Of a stretch of DNA of 46,981 nt, positions 34,169 to 42,631 are shown one piece after another. The stretch covers positions 1-46,981 of the forward strand of contig DAIPJH010000015.1 of assembly GCA_036770365.1 (NCBI GenBank), written 5' to 3'. Numbering within the stretch: the first letter of the stretch is position 1; the number at the start of each line of letters is the position of its first letter. The notes under the pieces were generated by a model. The model was not told the origin of the DNA, did no database searches, and was given only the letters and a program-made list of their open reading frames with translations. The position numbers were made by a program, and so were the translations under genes. This DNA is from DAIPJH01 sp036770365. GTDB taxonomy: Bacteria; Pseudomonadota; Alphaproteobacteria; Rickettsiales; UBA998.

Positions 34169-34339
34169 ATGGGCATGAGTATTTGGCATTTACTACTGAT
34201 TTTGATTGTGGTGATGATTTTGTTTGGGGCTGGGAAACTGCCACAAGTGATGGGCGATGTTGGGCGCGGGATTCGTGCGCTTAAAACAGGACTTAAGGAT
34301 GAAGATGAAAAAAAAGCGGCAGATGAAGATAAAAAGTAG
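34169..34339 (+). CDS. tatA: Twin-arginine translocase subunit TatA
   Basis: A 56-residue protein. A membrane helix (SIWHLLLILIVVMILFGAGK) is followed by LPQVMGDVGRGIRALKTG, an amphipathic helix, and a charged DE/K-rich tail. This is the pore-forming subunit that moves folded proteins across the inner membrane. AGGAGAAGC lies just upstream of the ATG. It is 16 bases after nagZ and five bases before tatB. Confidence 0.95.
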   Translation: MGMSIWHLLLILIVVMILFGAGKLPQVMGDVGRGIRALKTGLKDEDEKKAADEDKK

Positions 34340-34344
34340 GCGTT

Positions 34345-34683
34345 ATGCTTGATTTATCTTTTGCAGAGCTGTTAGTCATTGTCGTCGGGGCTGTGTTGTT
34401 CATTCGTCCTGCGGACGTACCTGTGGTGTTGCGTAGTGTGGTAAAAGCGATCCGTTCGCTACGTCATTTTTGGGATGATATTAAACGCCAAGCGATGAAT
34501 GCGATTGATGAAGATGAGTCTATCAAAACTATCAAAGAAGAAGTCGGTGGTGGGCGACGCTTCATATTGGATGATACGGGGAATTACCGTGAAGTGTATG
34601 ATGTCGCAGAGCTGTTTGAATTGAAAAAAGCGGAAGTGCCAGCCGTGACAGCATCTGAAGAGAAGGCGCAATATGACGCCTAA
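34345..34683 (+). CDS. tatB: Sec-independent translocase subunit TatB
   Basis: A 112-residue protein with the TatB N-terminal helix (MLDLSFAELLVIVVGAVLFI), the conserved Glu at residue 8 and RPADVPVVLRSVVKAIRSL, then an acidic amphipathic region. It forms the substrate receptor with TatC. It overlaps the tatC start by 11 bases. Confidence 0.92.
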   Translation: MLDLSFAELLVIVVGAVLFIRPADVPVVLRSVVKAIRSLRHFWDDIKRQAMNAIDEDESIKTIKEEVGGGRRFILDDTGNYREVYDVAELFELKKAEVPAVTASEEKAQYDA

Positions 34684-35494
34684 TCCGAATCCACTGCCTG
34701 AAGAAGAACTGCATGTTGAGGCGAGTCGTGCGCCGCTTGTCGCACATCTGATGGAGTTTCGTAACCGCTTGATGTGGGCGTTAGTGTCGGTTTTGGTCGG
34801 GTTTGGCGTATGTTACTTTGTGGCGGATAAAGTCTTTGCATTTTTAGTCGCACCGCTTGCTAATGTGTTCGTCGGTGAGGCGCACCGCAAAATGATTTAT
34901 ACAGGACTCACCGAGGCTTTTATGACCAAAATCAATCTTGCCTTTTTTGGTGGGGTTTTCCTCGCTTTTCCCGTGGTGGCGTGGCAGCTTTATGCGTTCC
35001 TTGCACCGGGTTTATATAAGCGTGAGCGTTATGTGGTGCTGCCGTATCTGGTGGCTGCGCCTGTATTATTTGTGTTGGGGGCTGCACTTGCTTATTATTA
35101 TATTTTCCCTGCGGCTTGGGCGTTCTTTGTGAGTTTTGAACATGGCGGCTTGGGTGGTTCAAATGTGGATGTGGAGCTGCAAGCGCGGGTGAGTGAATAT
35201 CTTGCTCTGTCGATGCATGTGATTTTGGCGTTTGGCGTGGCGTTTCAGTTGCCGATAGTGCTTACCTTGCTTGGGCGCGCTGGGCTTATCAAAGCGCAGA
35301 CGCTGCGTCGTGGTCGGCGTTATGCTGTGGTACTCTTATTGATATTCGCAGGTGTGGTCACACCGCCTGATGTGATGAGTCAAATTGGGCTTTTTCTTCC
35401 GCTTTATGTGTTGTATGAGATGTCTATTCTCATCTGCGCGAGAGTGGAGAAGAAGTCACTTGTCATTCCCGCGAACGCGGGAATCCAGAGCTAA
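34673..35494 (+). CDS. tatC: Sec-independent translocase subunit TatC, with repeat-derived C-terminus
   Basis: A 273-residue six-helix membrane protein that binds twin-arginine signal peptides. LVAHLMEFRNRLMWALVS, FMTKINLAFFGGVFLAFPVV and VVTPPDVMSQ are family motifs. The last twelve residues (SLVIPANAGIQS) are encoded by the palindromic inverted repeat at 35456-35487, which also leads directly into the stop codon. The native tail therefore ended or continued differently before the repeat was inserted. The stop is two bases before the ATG of the GIY-YIG gene. Confidence 0.95.
   Translation: MTPNPNPLPEEELHVEASRAPLVAHLMEFRNRLMWALVSVLVGFGVCYFVADKVFAFLVAPLANVFVGEAHRKMIYTGLTEAFMTKINLAFFGGVFLAFPVVAWQLYAFLAPGLYKRERYVVLPYLVAAPVLFVLGAALAYYYIFPAAWAFFVSFEHGGLGGSNVDVELQARVSEYLALSMHVILAFGVAFQLPIVLTLLGRAGLIKAQTLRRGRRYAVVLLLIFAGVVTPPDVMSQIGLFLPLYVLYEMSILICARVEKKSLVIPANAGIQS
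35456..35487 (+). repeat. Left 32-bp inverted repeat with palindromic core
   Basis: The core 35465-35484 (ATTCCCGCGAACGCGGGAAT) is a 20-bp palindrome of the form ATTCCC-N8-GGGAAT, the consensus of the neisserial dRS3 element. The whole 32 bases are the exact reverse complement of 35809-35840. Confidence 0.95.
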
Positions 35495-35496
35495 CT

Positions 35497-35787
35497 ATGC
35501 ACAATTACTATGTGTATATTATGGCAAGTGAGCGTAACGGCACATTGTATGTTGGGGTTACGAATAATTTGGTAAGACGTGTTTATGAACATAAGCATGA
35601 TGTGGTGGATGGTTTTACAAAGCAATATGCAGTGAAACAGCTTGTGTGGTTTGAGCATGTTGAAGACATTAGCACAGCAATAATGCGTGAAAAGCAAATT
35701 AAGAAGTGGTACAGGAAGTGGAAGATTGAACTGATTGAATCACATAATCCGCAGTGGAAGGATTTATATGAGGAGATATGTTCTTAG
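35497..35787 (+). CDS. Single-domain GIY-YIG endonuclease
   Basis: A 96-residue protein of the UPF0213/URI-type GIY-YIG family. The YVYIMASERNGTLYVGVTNN segment carries the GIY- and YIG-like motifs; LVRRVYEHK holds the catalytic Arg and REKQIKKWYRKWK the metal-binding Glu, so the active site appears intact. Such short proteins are often mis-annotated as UvrC. It starts two bases after the tatC stop with only a weak GAG upstream, so translation is probably coupled to tatC. It is flanked by exact inverted repeats. Confidence 0.92.
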   Translation: MHNYYVYIMASERNGTLYVGVTNNLVRRVYEHKHDVVDGFTKQYAVKQLVWFEHVEDISTAIMREKQIKKWYRKWKIELIESHNPQWKDLYEEICS

Positions 35788-35808
35788 TTGAATTGGCTGT
35801 ATAAAGAG

Positions 35809-35840
35809 TGGATTCCCGCGTTCGCGGGAATGACAAGTGA
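35809..35840 (-). repeat. Right 32-bp inverted repeat with palindromic core
   Basis: The exact reverse complement of 35456-35487. It ends three bases before the TAGGA ribosome binding site of serS, so transcripts reading from tatC into serS would pass through this hairpin. Confidence 0.95.
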
Positions 35841-35854
35841 AGATAGGAAATACC

Positions 35855-37123
35855 ATGCACGATATACGTTTTGTACGCGAACAATCTGAAGCTTTTGATG
35901 CTGCCATGAAGCGTCGTGGGTTAGCACCGCAGGCGGCGGCGATTTTGGCACTTGATGAAGCCAAGCGCGAGGCACAAACGCAATTGCAGGCGTTGCAGTC
36001 GGAGCGTAATAATTTGGCAAAAGAAATTGGCGCGGTGAAGAAGGCTGGCGGTAATGCGGACGGCTTGCTGGAGCGTTCTAAGGAAGTAAATGCACAACTC
36101 AAAACCCTCGAAGATTCTTTGCAAAATGAAGATGTTGTAGTGGCGAAGTTAGAGGCCTTGCCGAATATGCCTGCGGCGGATGTGCCTGATGGTGTGGATG
36201 AGGCTGGCAATGTTGAGCTACGCAAAGAGGGTGTTAAGCCGTCATTTACGTTTGCTCCGAAGCAGCATTTTGAACTGGGCGAAGGTTTAGGGCAGATGGA
36301 TTTTGAGTTGGCGGCGAAGATGTCGGGAGCGCGGTTTGTTGTGCTGCGTAAACATCTTGCGCGCCTAGAACGTGCGCTGGCAGCGTTCATGCTTGATCAA
36401 CATACAGGTGAGTTTGGTTATGAAGAAACCGTGCCGCCGTTTTTGGTGCGTGATAATGCGGTGTATGGTACGGGGCAGTTGCCAAAATTTGCTGAAGATT
36501 TATTTCGTACTGAGAATGGCTATTGGCTGATTCCTACCGCCGAAGTGTCGCTAACCAATATGGTGGCGGATTCTATTGTGGTTAAAGAATCGCTGCCGCT
36601 TCGCTTTACGGCGTACACGCCATGTTTTCGCTCAGAAGCAGGATCGGCAGGGCGCGATACACGCGGCATGATTCGTCAGCATCAATTTTCTAAGGTAGAG
36701 CTGGTGAGCATCACCACGCCTGAGTCTTCCGAAGCGGAACATCAGCGAATGTTATCTGCGTCAGAAAATATCCTTAAAAAATTAGGACTTCATTACCGCG
36801 TGATGTTGCTATGTGCGGGCGATATGGGCTTTTGTGCGACCAAGACCTATGATTTAGAAGTTTGGCTGCCGGGGCAAGATGCCTACCGCGAAATTTCCAG
36901 CGTGTCCAACTGCGGTGATTTTCAAGCACGCCGTATGAAAGCACGTTTTAAGGATGAAGACACCAAGCAAAACCGCTTCGTTCACACCCTCAACGGTTCA
37001 GGACTAGCAGTAGGACGCACGATGGTCGCGGTACTGGAGAACTATCAGGGGGAAGATGGTTCTATTCTTATCCCCGAGGTATTACAGCCCTATATGGGCG
37101 GAGTGAAGGTGATTACAGCTTAA
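35855..37123 (+). CDS. serS: Seryl-tRNA synthetase
   Basis: A 422-residue class-II synthetase. The N-terminal coiled-coil arm covers roughly residues 30-100. Motif 2 is seen as TPCFRSEAGSAGRDTRGM, followed by RQHQFSKVE, and motif 3 as LNGSGLAVGRTMVAVLENYQ. The start at 35855 (MHDIRF) follows TAGGA; an ATG at 35837 lies within the repeat. The 3' end overlaps the convergent unknown gene by four bases. Confidence 0.97.
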   Translation: MHDIRFVREQSEAFDAAMKRRGLAPQAAAILALDEAKREAQTQLQALQSERNNLAKEIGAVKKAGGNADGLLERSKEVNAQLKTLEDSLQNEDVVVAKLEALPNMPAADVPDGVDEAGNVELRKEGVKPSFTFAPKQHFELGEGLGQMDFELAAKMSGARFVVLRKHLARLERALAAFMLDQHTGEFGYEETVPPFLVRDNAVYGTGQLPKFAEDLFRTENGYWLIPTAEVSLTNMVADSIVVKESLPLRFTAYTPCFRSEAGSAGRDTRGMIRQHQFSKVELVSITTPESSEAEHQRMLSASENILKKLGLHYRVMLLCAGDMGFCATKTYDLEVWLPGQDAYREISSVSNCGDFQARRMKARFKDEDTKQNRFVHTLNGSGLAVGRTMVAVLENYQGEDGSILIPEVLQPYMGGVKVITA

Positions 37124-37893
37124 CGACCTGTTCGCCTTGCCTCTGATCTATCAAATTCGGTGAGTCCGCCATCATGGGTTACTTGTGAGGCGTGGCGGCT
37201 AGGGTCTGCTTTCATTCTTTCTAGAAAGGCCTTGGCTTCCGTATTTTCCTTAAAATAATCACGGAGATCGATGCTCATACCTTGCAGCTCATTGTTGATG
37301 GCTTCTTCTAAGCGATGGGTTAATGTTGATATTTGTACTTCCGCTGTGAGTTTTTGAATGAGATATGGACGTTTACTGTTGGCATTAAGAACGTCTTGTG
37401 CGTGTTGGCTGCGCGCTGCCGCAATGCCTTCTCTTTCTTTCATAGCGGCAATGTCGAATTCTTTGAGCAGTATATCATCCACGCGTTCTTCTATGCTGCC
37501 ATGTGGGTGAAGTTGGCGTTCAGGTATAGTATGAGCTTGACCGTTTGGTTTTGGGCGTGAGGTGATACTATTCAATGCAGTGGACGCTTCTTCTATTTTT
37601 GCTTCTTCAGCATTTCGTTGCTCTTTATAGGCCGCGAATGTACGCGGTAGGTGCGGCGATGCTATGAGTATTTCTTTGATTCTTTTTTCTAGTTCGTTGG
37701 AGACGTTTGTAGATAAGAAAGGATCTTTTTTGTTTGTGAGTGCCTTTGTCCATTGTTTAGCAATATCCACAGCAACCAAGTTGCATGTTGGTTCAAAGTT
37801 TTGTGGCCTGTGTTTATTTGAGTTGTGCTTCCATGTGAGATTAGGCTCTTGTGGTGCAAGGTCTTGGAGTTCTGTAGGTAGAGAAATTTTCAT
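37120..37893 (-). CDS. Unrecognised coiled-coil protein
   Basis: A 257-residue hydrophilic protein with no signal peptide or membrane segment. Helical, charged stretches (for example RTFAAYKEQRNAEEAKIEEA and EVQISTLTHRLEEAINNEL) suggest coiled coils, and the tail is basic. It lies between serS and surE, which are normally adjacent, on the opposite strand to both, so it is a lineage-specific insertion. Family and function unknown. Confidence 0.55.
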   Translation of the reverse strand: MKISLPTELQDLAPQEPNLTWKHNSNKHRPQNFEPTCNLVAVDIAKQWTKALTNKKDPFLSTNVSNELEKRIKEILIASPHLPRTFAAYKEQRNAEEAKIEEASTALNSITSRPKPNGQAHTIPERQLHPHGSIEERVDDILLKEFDIAAMKEREGIAAARSQHAQDVLNANSKRPYLIQKLTAEVQISTLTHRLEEAINNELQGMSIDLRDYFKENTEAKAFLERMKADPSRHASQVTHDGGLTEFDRSEARRTGR

Positions 37894-38103
37894 GATTTAT
37901 TCCTATGCGTGTATGGTCTTGGGTACTTTTATACAGGGAAATTGTGACGATTTGATGTCGGGACACTATAAAAAACTGTTTTTAGGGTTGCTTCATTTTG
38001 GGGGGCATGCCATCTTTCGGTGCTACAACGTTATTTTTTCATTTCTCTATTGTACGATTGAAGAGAATTATAAAGTTACGTTTGCCGTAAATCATAATGA
38101 ATA

Positions 38104-38913
38104 ATGAGTGTAAAAATGACAGAGTACAAGATTCCGCAAGATTTAAAACAATCACGTATTTTGGTGTCTAATGATGATGGGGTGGGTGCGGAAGGTATCG
38201 AGATTTTAGAGGCGATTGCGCGTAGTTTTAGTGATGATGTGTGGGTGGTTGCGCCGCTGTATGAGCAAAGCGGAGCGGGGCATTCGCTGACGCTGCATGA
38301 GCCGTTGCGCGTGGTTCAAAAAGATGAGCGTCACTTTGCGGTAAGCGGTACGCCGACGGATTCGGTGTTGATGGCGGTCAAAGAAATCATACCGAAAGAT
38401 AAGCCTGTGGGACTGGTGCTTTCAGGCATTAATCGAGGGTGTAACATCGCAGAGGATGTGACCTATTCGGGGACGATTGCAGCGGCGATGGAAGGCACGT
38501 TGCTAGGAATTCCTTCGGTAGCGTTTTCACAAACTTTGGTGAATCAGATGGATGCAGTGTATTGGGATACGTCGCGCCATTATGTGGCTGAAGTGATCAA
38601 GCGTGTGTGTGGGCTTGCGCTGCCGCGTGGACATTTTTTGTCGGTGAACATGCCGCCTGTATCGACTTCTGAGGTCAAAGGCATTGTCGCGGCAGTGCAG
38701 GGGCGTCGTAAGCTGGCGGAAAAGCTAGAAAAGCGTTTTGACCCGAAGGGTAAGCCTTATTACTGGATCGGTGGTGGCGGTATTGGTGGGCAAGATGAAA
38801 TCGCGGATTCTGATCATGACCGTATCCGTCAAGGCTATGTCACGATTACTCCGCTGAATATGGATTTGACCGCGCATGATGTGATGGCGGCGTTGGCAAC
38901 TAAGCTAGGTTAA
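38104..38913 (+). CDS. surE: 5'/3'-nucleotidase SurE
   Basis: A 269-residue metal-dependent nucleotidase/exopolyphosphatase. The N-terminal ILVSNDDGVGAEGIEIL holds the metal-binding NDD; VAPLYEQSGAGHSLT, VSGTPTDSV, LSGINRGCN and the YSGTIAAAMEG loop are present. It is a stationary-phase survival factor in E. coli. pcm and the M23 peptidase usually following surE in alphaproteobacteria are absent; a DUF815 ATPase converges on it with a 14-base overlap. Confidence 0.95.
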   Translation: MSVKMTEYKIPQDLKQSRILVSNDDGVGAEGIEILEAIARSFSDDVWVVAPLYEQSGAGHSLTLHEPLRVVQKDERHFAVSGTPTDSVLMAVKEIIPKDKPVGLVLSGINRGCNIAEDVTYSGTIAAAMEGTLLGIPSVAFSQTLVNQMDAVYWDTSRHYVAEVIKRVCGLALPRGHFLSVNMPPVSTSEVKGIVAAVQGRRKLAEKLEKRFDPKGKPYYWIGGGGIGGQDEIADSDHDRIRQGYVTITPLNMDLTAHDVMAALATKLG

Positions 38914-39781
38914 TCCCCATCCGCCCTGCAAGATCGGTGATACATTGCCATGCGACGCGTCCTGAACGTGCGCCGCGCCCTGCGGCCCATGCTATGGCTT
39001 CGGCGTGGAGTTTTTCGTTATCTAATGGGATGCGGTAGATGTCGCGGTAGCTGCGCATGATTTCGAGATAGGTATCTTGTGACATGCTGTGGAAGCCGAG
39101 CCATAGCCCGAAGCGGTCGGAGAGGGAGACTTTCTCGTCAATGGCTTCACCCCCAAAAATCGCGTTCTTTGTCTCATTTTCCATCATTTCACGCGGCATT
39201 AAATGGCGGCGGTTGGAGGTGGCGTAAAGCAGTACATGATTCGGACGACCTTCTAAGCCACCGTCTAGCACAGATTTCAGGGTTTTGTAGCTGGCATCTT
39301 CGTGTTCAAACGAAATATCGTCAATCATCAGAATGAAACGGCGATCAGGATGGCGGCGTAGATGGGTGAGCATGGCTGGCAGGGCAGCGAGTTCTTCACG
39401 TGGGAGTTCAATGAGGCTCAAAGATACTTGCGGCGTCTGTTCGTTGATATGCATTACAATGGCTTTAATCAGCGAGCTTTTACCCGTGCCACGTGCGCCC
39501 CAGAGTAAGGCATTATTGGCGGGTAGCCGTTTGGCAAATTGTAGCGTATTATCAAGTAGTGTTTGCTTTTGTTGGTCAATCCCAAGTAGTAAACTCAGCT
39601 TGGGTGCGTTGATATGGGTAACGCTTGAAAAGCTATCATATGCGGCGTGATAGACAGCATAAGGCGGGATAGGAGTTGCATGCTGTGCGCGCTGCGGTGC
39701 AGGGTTAGCGCGTTCTAGCGCGTCCGCAATGCGCGAGAGTGTGGCGAGTAATTCGCGTGTGGTGATGTTTGTGTCTTGCAT
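38900..39781 (-). CDS. DUF815 AAA-like ATPase
   Basis: A 293-residue ATPase of the DUF815 family. The Walker A is GARGTGKSSLIKAI and the Walker B is FILMIDDISFE; YATSNRRHLMPREM and LSDRFGLWLGFH are family signatures. Function is not established, though it is conserved near surE in this class. The start at 39781 is preferred, with an in-frame ATG at 39817 as alternative. It is divergent from the flippase-like gene. Confidence 0.88.
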   Translation of the reverse strand: MQDTNITTRELLATLSRIADALERANPAPQRAQHATPIPPYAVYHAAYDSFSSVTHINAPKLSLLLGIDQQKQTLLDNTLQFAKRLPANNALLWGARGTGKSSLIKAIVMHINEQTPQVSLSLIELPREELAALPAMLTHLRRHPDRRFILMIDDISFEHEDASYKTLKSVLDGGLEGRPNHVLLYATSNRRHLMPREMMENETKNAIFGGEAIDEKVSLSDRFGLWLGFHSMSQDTYLEIMRSYRDIYRIPLDNEKLHAEAIAWAAGRGARSGRVAWQCITDLAGRMGINLA

Positions 39782-39839
39782 AGACTCAGCTTTACGCTCC
39801 CAGCTTGCAAAAGGCAAGTACCTTAGCTAGTTTGGTATA

Positions 39840-40724
39840 ATGAAAAAACATCCTGTTCTTTTGTGGTTAATGAAGTATGCAGTGGCAGGTTTGCTGCTGT
39901 TATTTTTGTCGCATCAGGTGGATGTGGTGGCGGTATGGGGGCATCTTCGCACGCTTGATGTCCGTTTTCTGGTGGTGGTATTTGGGGTGTTTAATCTCTC
40001 GCAGGTGGTTGCTGCGCTGCGGATGCATTATTACTATCACATGCGTGGGTTAGCGTTGTCTAAGTGGTTTTGTATCAAGCTGTATTATGTCAGTATGCTC
40101 TATAATATTGTCGTTCCTGGTGGCGTGGGTGGCGATGCGTATAAGGTGTTTTTGCTTAAAAAACAGCGTAATTTTTCTGTGTCTGAGGGCATCAAGCTAC
40201 AGGTGGCGAACCGTGCGAGTGGGCTGCTTGCGATGTGTGTTCAGATGTTTGGCTTGCTGATTTTTCCGCTGATAGAACTTTGGGGGTGGGTTGGGGTATT
40301 GCTGCCTTTTGGTGCGCTTATCATCACCTATATTTCCTATCGTGTTTTGGCGGTAAAATTACTGCAAGAAACTATTGATGAAGCATTCGGTGCATTTCCC
40401 TATTCATTAGCGATACAATCCTGTGCGCTCGCGGCTTTTGCGGTGTTGTGGTACGCGCTTGGTGGCGCGGCGCATGTGGGTATGCTTAATGATTATTTAT
40501 TATTATTTCTGGTGGCGAATGTGGTGGGGATGATCCCGATCACGATGGGCGGTTTGGGACTGCGTGAAATGACGTTCTTTTACGGAGCGACTATATTGTA
40601 TAATCTGGTCGGGCATCAGATGACGCCAGAGCTTGGTGTAAGCTTGTCACTTTCGTATTTTGCGGTGTCGATGTTGTCGAGTTTTATTGGGGTGGTGTGG
40701 ATGCACTCGCTGCGGGAGGTATAG
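39840..40724 (+). CDS. UPF0104/LPG synthase-TM-like membrane protein
   Basis: A 294-residue protein with about seven to eight membrane helices. It matches the lysylphosphatidylglycerol synthase transmembrane (flippase-like) family: LYNIVVPGGVGGDAYKVFLL and NVVGMIPITMGGLGLREMTF are its two most conserved loops. It has no aminoacyl-transferase domain, so a role in lipid or polyprenyl-linked substrate flipping is more likely than lipid lysylation. It stands alone, convergent with ETF-QO. Confidence 0.85.
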   Translation: MKKHPVLLWLMKYAVAGLLLLFLSHQVDVVAVWGHLRTLDVRFLVVVFGVFNLSQVVAALRMHYYYHMRGLALSKWFCIKLYYVSMLYNIVVPGGVGGDAYKVFLLKKQRNFSVSEGIKLQVANRASGLLAMCVQMFGLLIFPLIELWGWVGVLLPFGALIITYISYRVLAVKLLQETIDEAFGAFPYSLAIQSCALAAFAVLWYALGGAAHVGMLNDYLLLFLVANVVGMIPITMGGLGLREMTFFYGATILYNLVGHQMTPELGVSLSLSYFAVSMLSSFIGVVWMHSLREV

Positions 40725-40789
40725 AGATATAGAGGCTTAGAGATTTAGAATTCTAAGATTCCAAGACTCAAAATCTCCAACTCTCTCAA
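40725..40789. terminator. A/T-rich inverted repeats between convergent genes
   Basis: The 65-base gap contains GAGATTT (40740-40746) pairing with AAATCTC (40770-40776), and inside it the perfect palindrome TTAGAATTCTAA (40745-40756). It may terminate both convergent transcripts, but it has no clear U-tract. Confidence 0.35.
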
Positions 40790-42436
40790 CTACATATTCG
40801 GATAATTCGGCCCGCCGCCGCCTTCGGGCGTAACCCATGTGATGTTTTGGCTTGGGTCTTTGATGTCACAGGTTTTACAGTGGATGCAGTTTTGCGCATT
40901 GATCTGCAGGCGTTTTTCGCCTTCTACCTCAATGATTTCATAGACACCCGCAGGGCAGTAGCGTTGCTCTGGTGCGTCGTACTCCTTCAGGTTCAACGCA
41001 ATCGGCGTGTCCTGATTTTTTAGGTGTAAATGGCATGGTTGGTCTTCTTCGTGGTTGGTGGCCGTGAGGGCGACCGAGTCCAGCCTTTCAAACGTGATGA
41101 TGCCATCGGGTTTTGGATAATCAGGTTTTTTTGCCTTTTTTGCCTTCACGAGTTGCTTGTGATCCGCGTGGTGAGGGAATGTCCACGGCTCTGCACCGCG
41201 AAAAAAGTAAAAACTCAACGCAGAATAATACATGCCGAGCCACAGACCATAACGCGCAAAAGCAGGGCGAATATTGCGTATGGGTTCTAATTCATTCCGA
41301 ATCCATGATTCACGCACGCTTGATGCGTAGCTGGTCAACTCAATAGGTGTTTCGTTGAGATATCCTGAAGCTATTGCATCGAACGTCGCATCCGCAGCGA
41401 GCATTCCTGATTTCATCGCGGTGTGCGTACCTTTGATGCGTGGGACGTTGAGAAATCCTGCTGCGCAGCCAATTAATACGCCGCCTTTCATGGTCAGTTT
41501 GGGAATGGATTGCCAACCACCTTCGTTGAGTGCGCGTGCGCCGTAGGCAACCCGTCTGCCTCCCTCAAGCATAGGACGAATTGCAGGGTGAGTTTTGAAC
41601 TTTTGGAACTCCATATACGGATTGAGATGCGGATTGCGATAATCAAGTCCAATCACCATGCCAATTGCTAATTGATTGTTTTCTAGGTGATAAATAAATG
41701 TGCCGCCGTAAGTGCTAGTATCAAGAGGCCAGCCGACCGTATGATGTACTTCACCGAGTCTATGTTTGGCAGGGGTAATTTCCCATAATTCTTTGATGCC
41801 GATACCGTAGGTTTGTGGTTGTACGCCTTCGCGTAGTTTGAAATGCTCCATCAGTTTTTGCGAGAGTGAACCGCGACAGCCTTCGGCGAAAAAAGTCTGT
41901 TTGGCGCGGATTTCCATCGCGGGTTGGTAGGTGGATTTGTGTGTACCATCTTTTGTCACGCCAAATTCACCCGTGACCACGCCACACACCGCGCCGCCCT
42001 CAATAATGACATCCGATGCGGGAAATCCCGCAAAAATTTGTACACCAAGCTCTTCTGCCTGCTTCGCCAACCAGCGCGTCAAATTTCCTAGCGAAATAAT
42101 ATAATTGCCATGATTTTGCAGTGGGGGTGGGCATATCGGAATCGTGAATGATTTGGTGGCGCGTAGGATAGTAAAGCGGTCATGTGTCACAGGCGTATTA
42201 AGCGGTGCGTTGCGCTCCGCCCAGTCTGGCAAAAGTTCGTTTAACGCCTTTGGGTCAAGTACTGCGCCTGAGAGGATATGCGCTCCAACCTCAGAGCCTT
42301 TTTCCAGCACAATGACTGATAGTTCCGAGCCTGCCTCACGTGCGCGCTGCATCAAGCGAATCGCTGCTGATAAGCCCGCAGGGCCAGCACCAACGATGAC
42401 CACATCACATTCCATTATTTCACGCGATGATTTCAT
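40790..42436 (-). CDS. Electron transfer flavoprotein-ubiquinone oxidoreductase
   Basis: A 548-residue membrane-associated flavoprotein passing electrons from ETF to ubiquinone during fatty-acid and amino-acid oxidation. The FAD-binding DVVIVGAGPAGLSAAIRLMQ lies at the N-terminus. The middle includes GAHILSGAVLDP, YGIGIKELWE and GCAAGFLNVPRIKGTHTAMK. The C-terminal 4Fe-4S domain has CPAGVYE and NCIHCKTCDIKDP, ending GGGPNYPNM. AAAGGA precedes the ATG at 42436; an upstream start at 42487 would add 17 residues. No etfAB genes are in the window. Confidence 0.95.
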   Translation of the reverse strand: MKSSREIMECDVVIVGAGPAGLSAAIRLMQRAREAGSELSVIVLEKGSEVGAHILSGAVLDPKALNELLPDWAERNAPLNTPVTHDRFTILRATKSFTIPICPPPLQNHGNYIISLGNLTRWLAKQAEELGVQIFAGFPASDVIIEGGAVCGVVTGEFGVTKDGTHKSTYQPAMEIRAKQTFFAEGCRGSLSQKLMEHFKLREGVQPQTYGIGIKELWEITPAKHRLGEVHHTVGWPLDTSTYGGTFIYHLENNQLAIGMVIGLDYRNPHLNPYMEFQKFKTHPAIRPMLEGGRRVAYGARALNEGGWQSIPKLTMKGGVLIGCAAGFLNVPRIKGTHTAMKSGMLAADATFDAIASGYLNETPIELTSYASSVRESWIRNELEPIRNIRPAFARYGLWLGMYYSALSFYFFRGAEPWTFPHHADHKQLVKAKKAKKPDYPKPDGIITFERLDSVALTATNHEEDQPCHLHLKNQDTPIALNLKEYDAPEQRYCPAGVYEIIEVEGEKRLQINAQNCIHCKTCDIKDPSQNITWVTPEGGGGPNYPNM

Positions 42437-42555
42437 GAATTTGTCCTTTGCTACTGTACTAAAGTAACATAATCGTGGATAATTCAAAAATAGAATTGCA
42501 ATGCGCGGCGGGATTGGTTACATCAAGAGTCGCATTATGGCATATCTGCCCATAA

Positions 42556-42631
42556 GCCGCTTTAGCTCAGTTGGTAGAGCACATCATTCGTAATGATGGG
42601 GTCGTAGGTTCGAGTCCTATAAGCGGCACCA
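42556..42631 (+). tRNA. tRNA-Thr (anticodon CGT)
   Basis: A 76-base cloverleaf. The acceptor GCCGCTT pairs with AAGCGGC, the D arm is GCTC/GAGC, the anticodon arm is CATCA-TTCGTAA-TGATG giving CGT, the T loop is TTCGAGT, and the CCA is encoded at 42629-42631. A promoter-like TTGGTT/TATGGC pair lies just upstream. The following gene starts 27 bases after the 3' end. Confidence 0.95.

Larger units (their letters stand above)
35456..35840. mobile_element. Candidate mobile unit: GIY-YIG gene between perfect 32-bp inverted repeats
   Basis: A 385-bp unit: a 32-bp inverted repeat, 321 bp holding a single 96-codon GIY-YIG nuclease gene, and the exact inverted copy. It interrupts the conserved tatC-serS junction. 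No clear target-site duplication is visible in the immediate flanks. The architecture recalls REP elements mobilised by RAYT enzymes, but with a GIY-YIG nuclease in place of a Y1 transposase. Mobility is inferred. Confidence 0.55.

Noticed and set aside
34673..34700. TatC N-terminus (NPNPLP) resembling the peptide of the double-hairpin repeat
   Set aside because: The underlying DNA lacks the palindrome and the CTCTCCC arms, so the likeness is coincidental.
35764..36390. Open frame antisense to the start of serS containing the repeat-derived peptide
   Set aside because: It overlaps the highly conserved serS coding region and its repeat-derived segment comes from the right inverted repeat.
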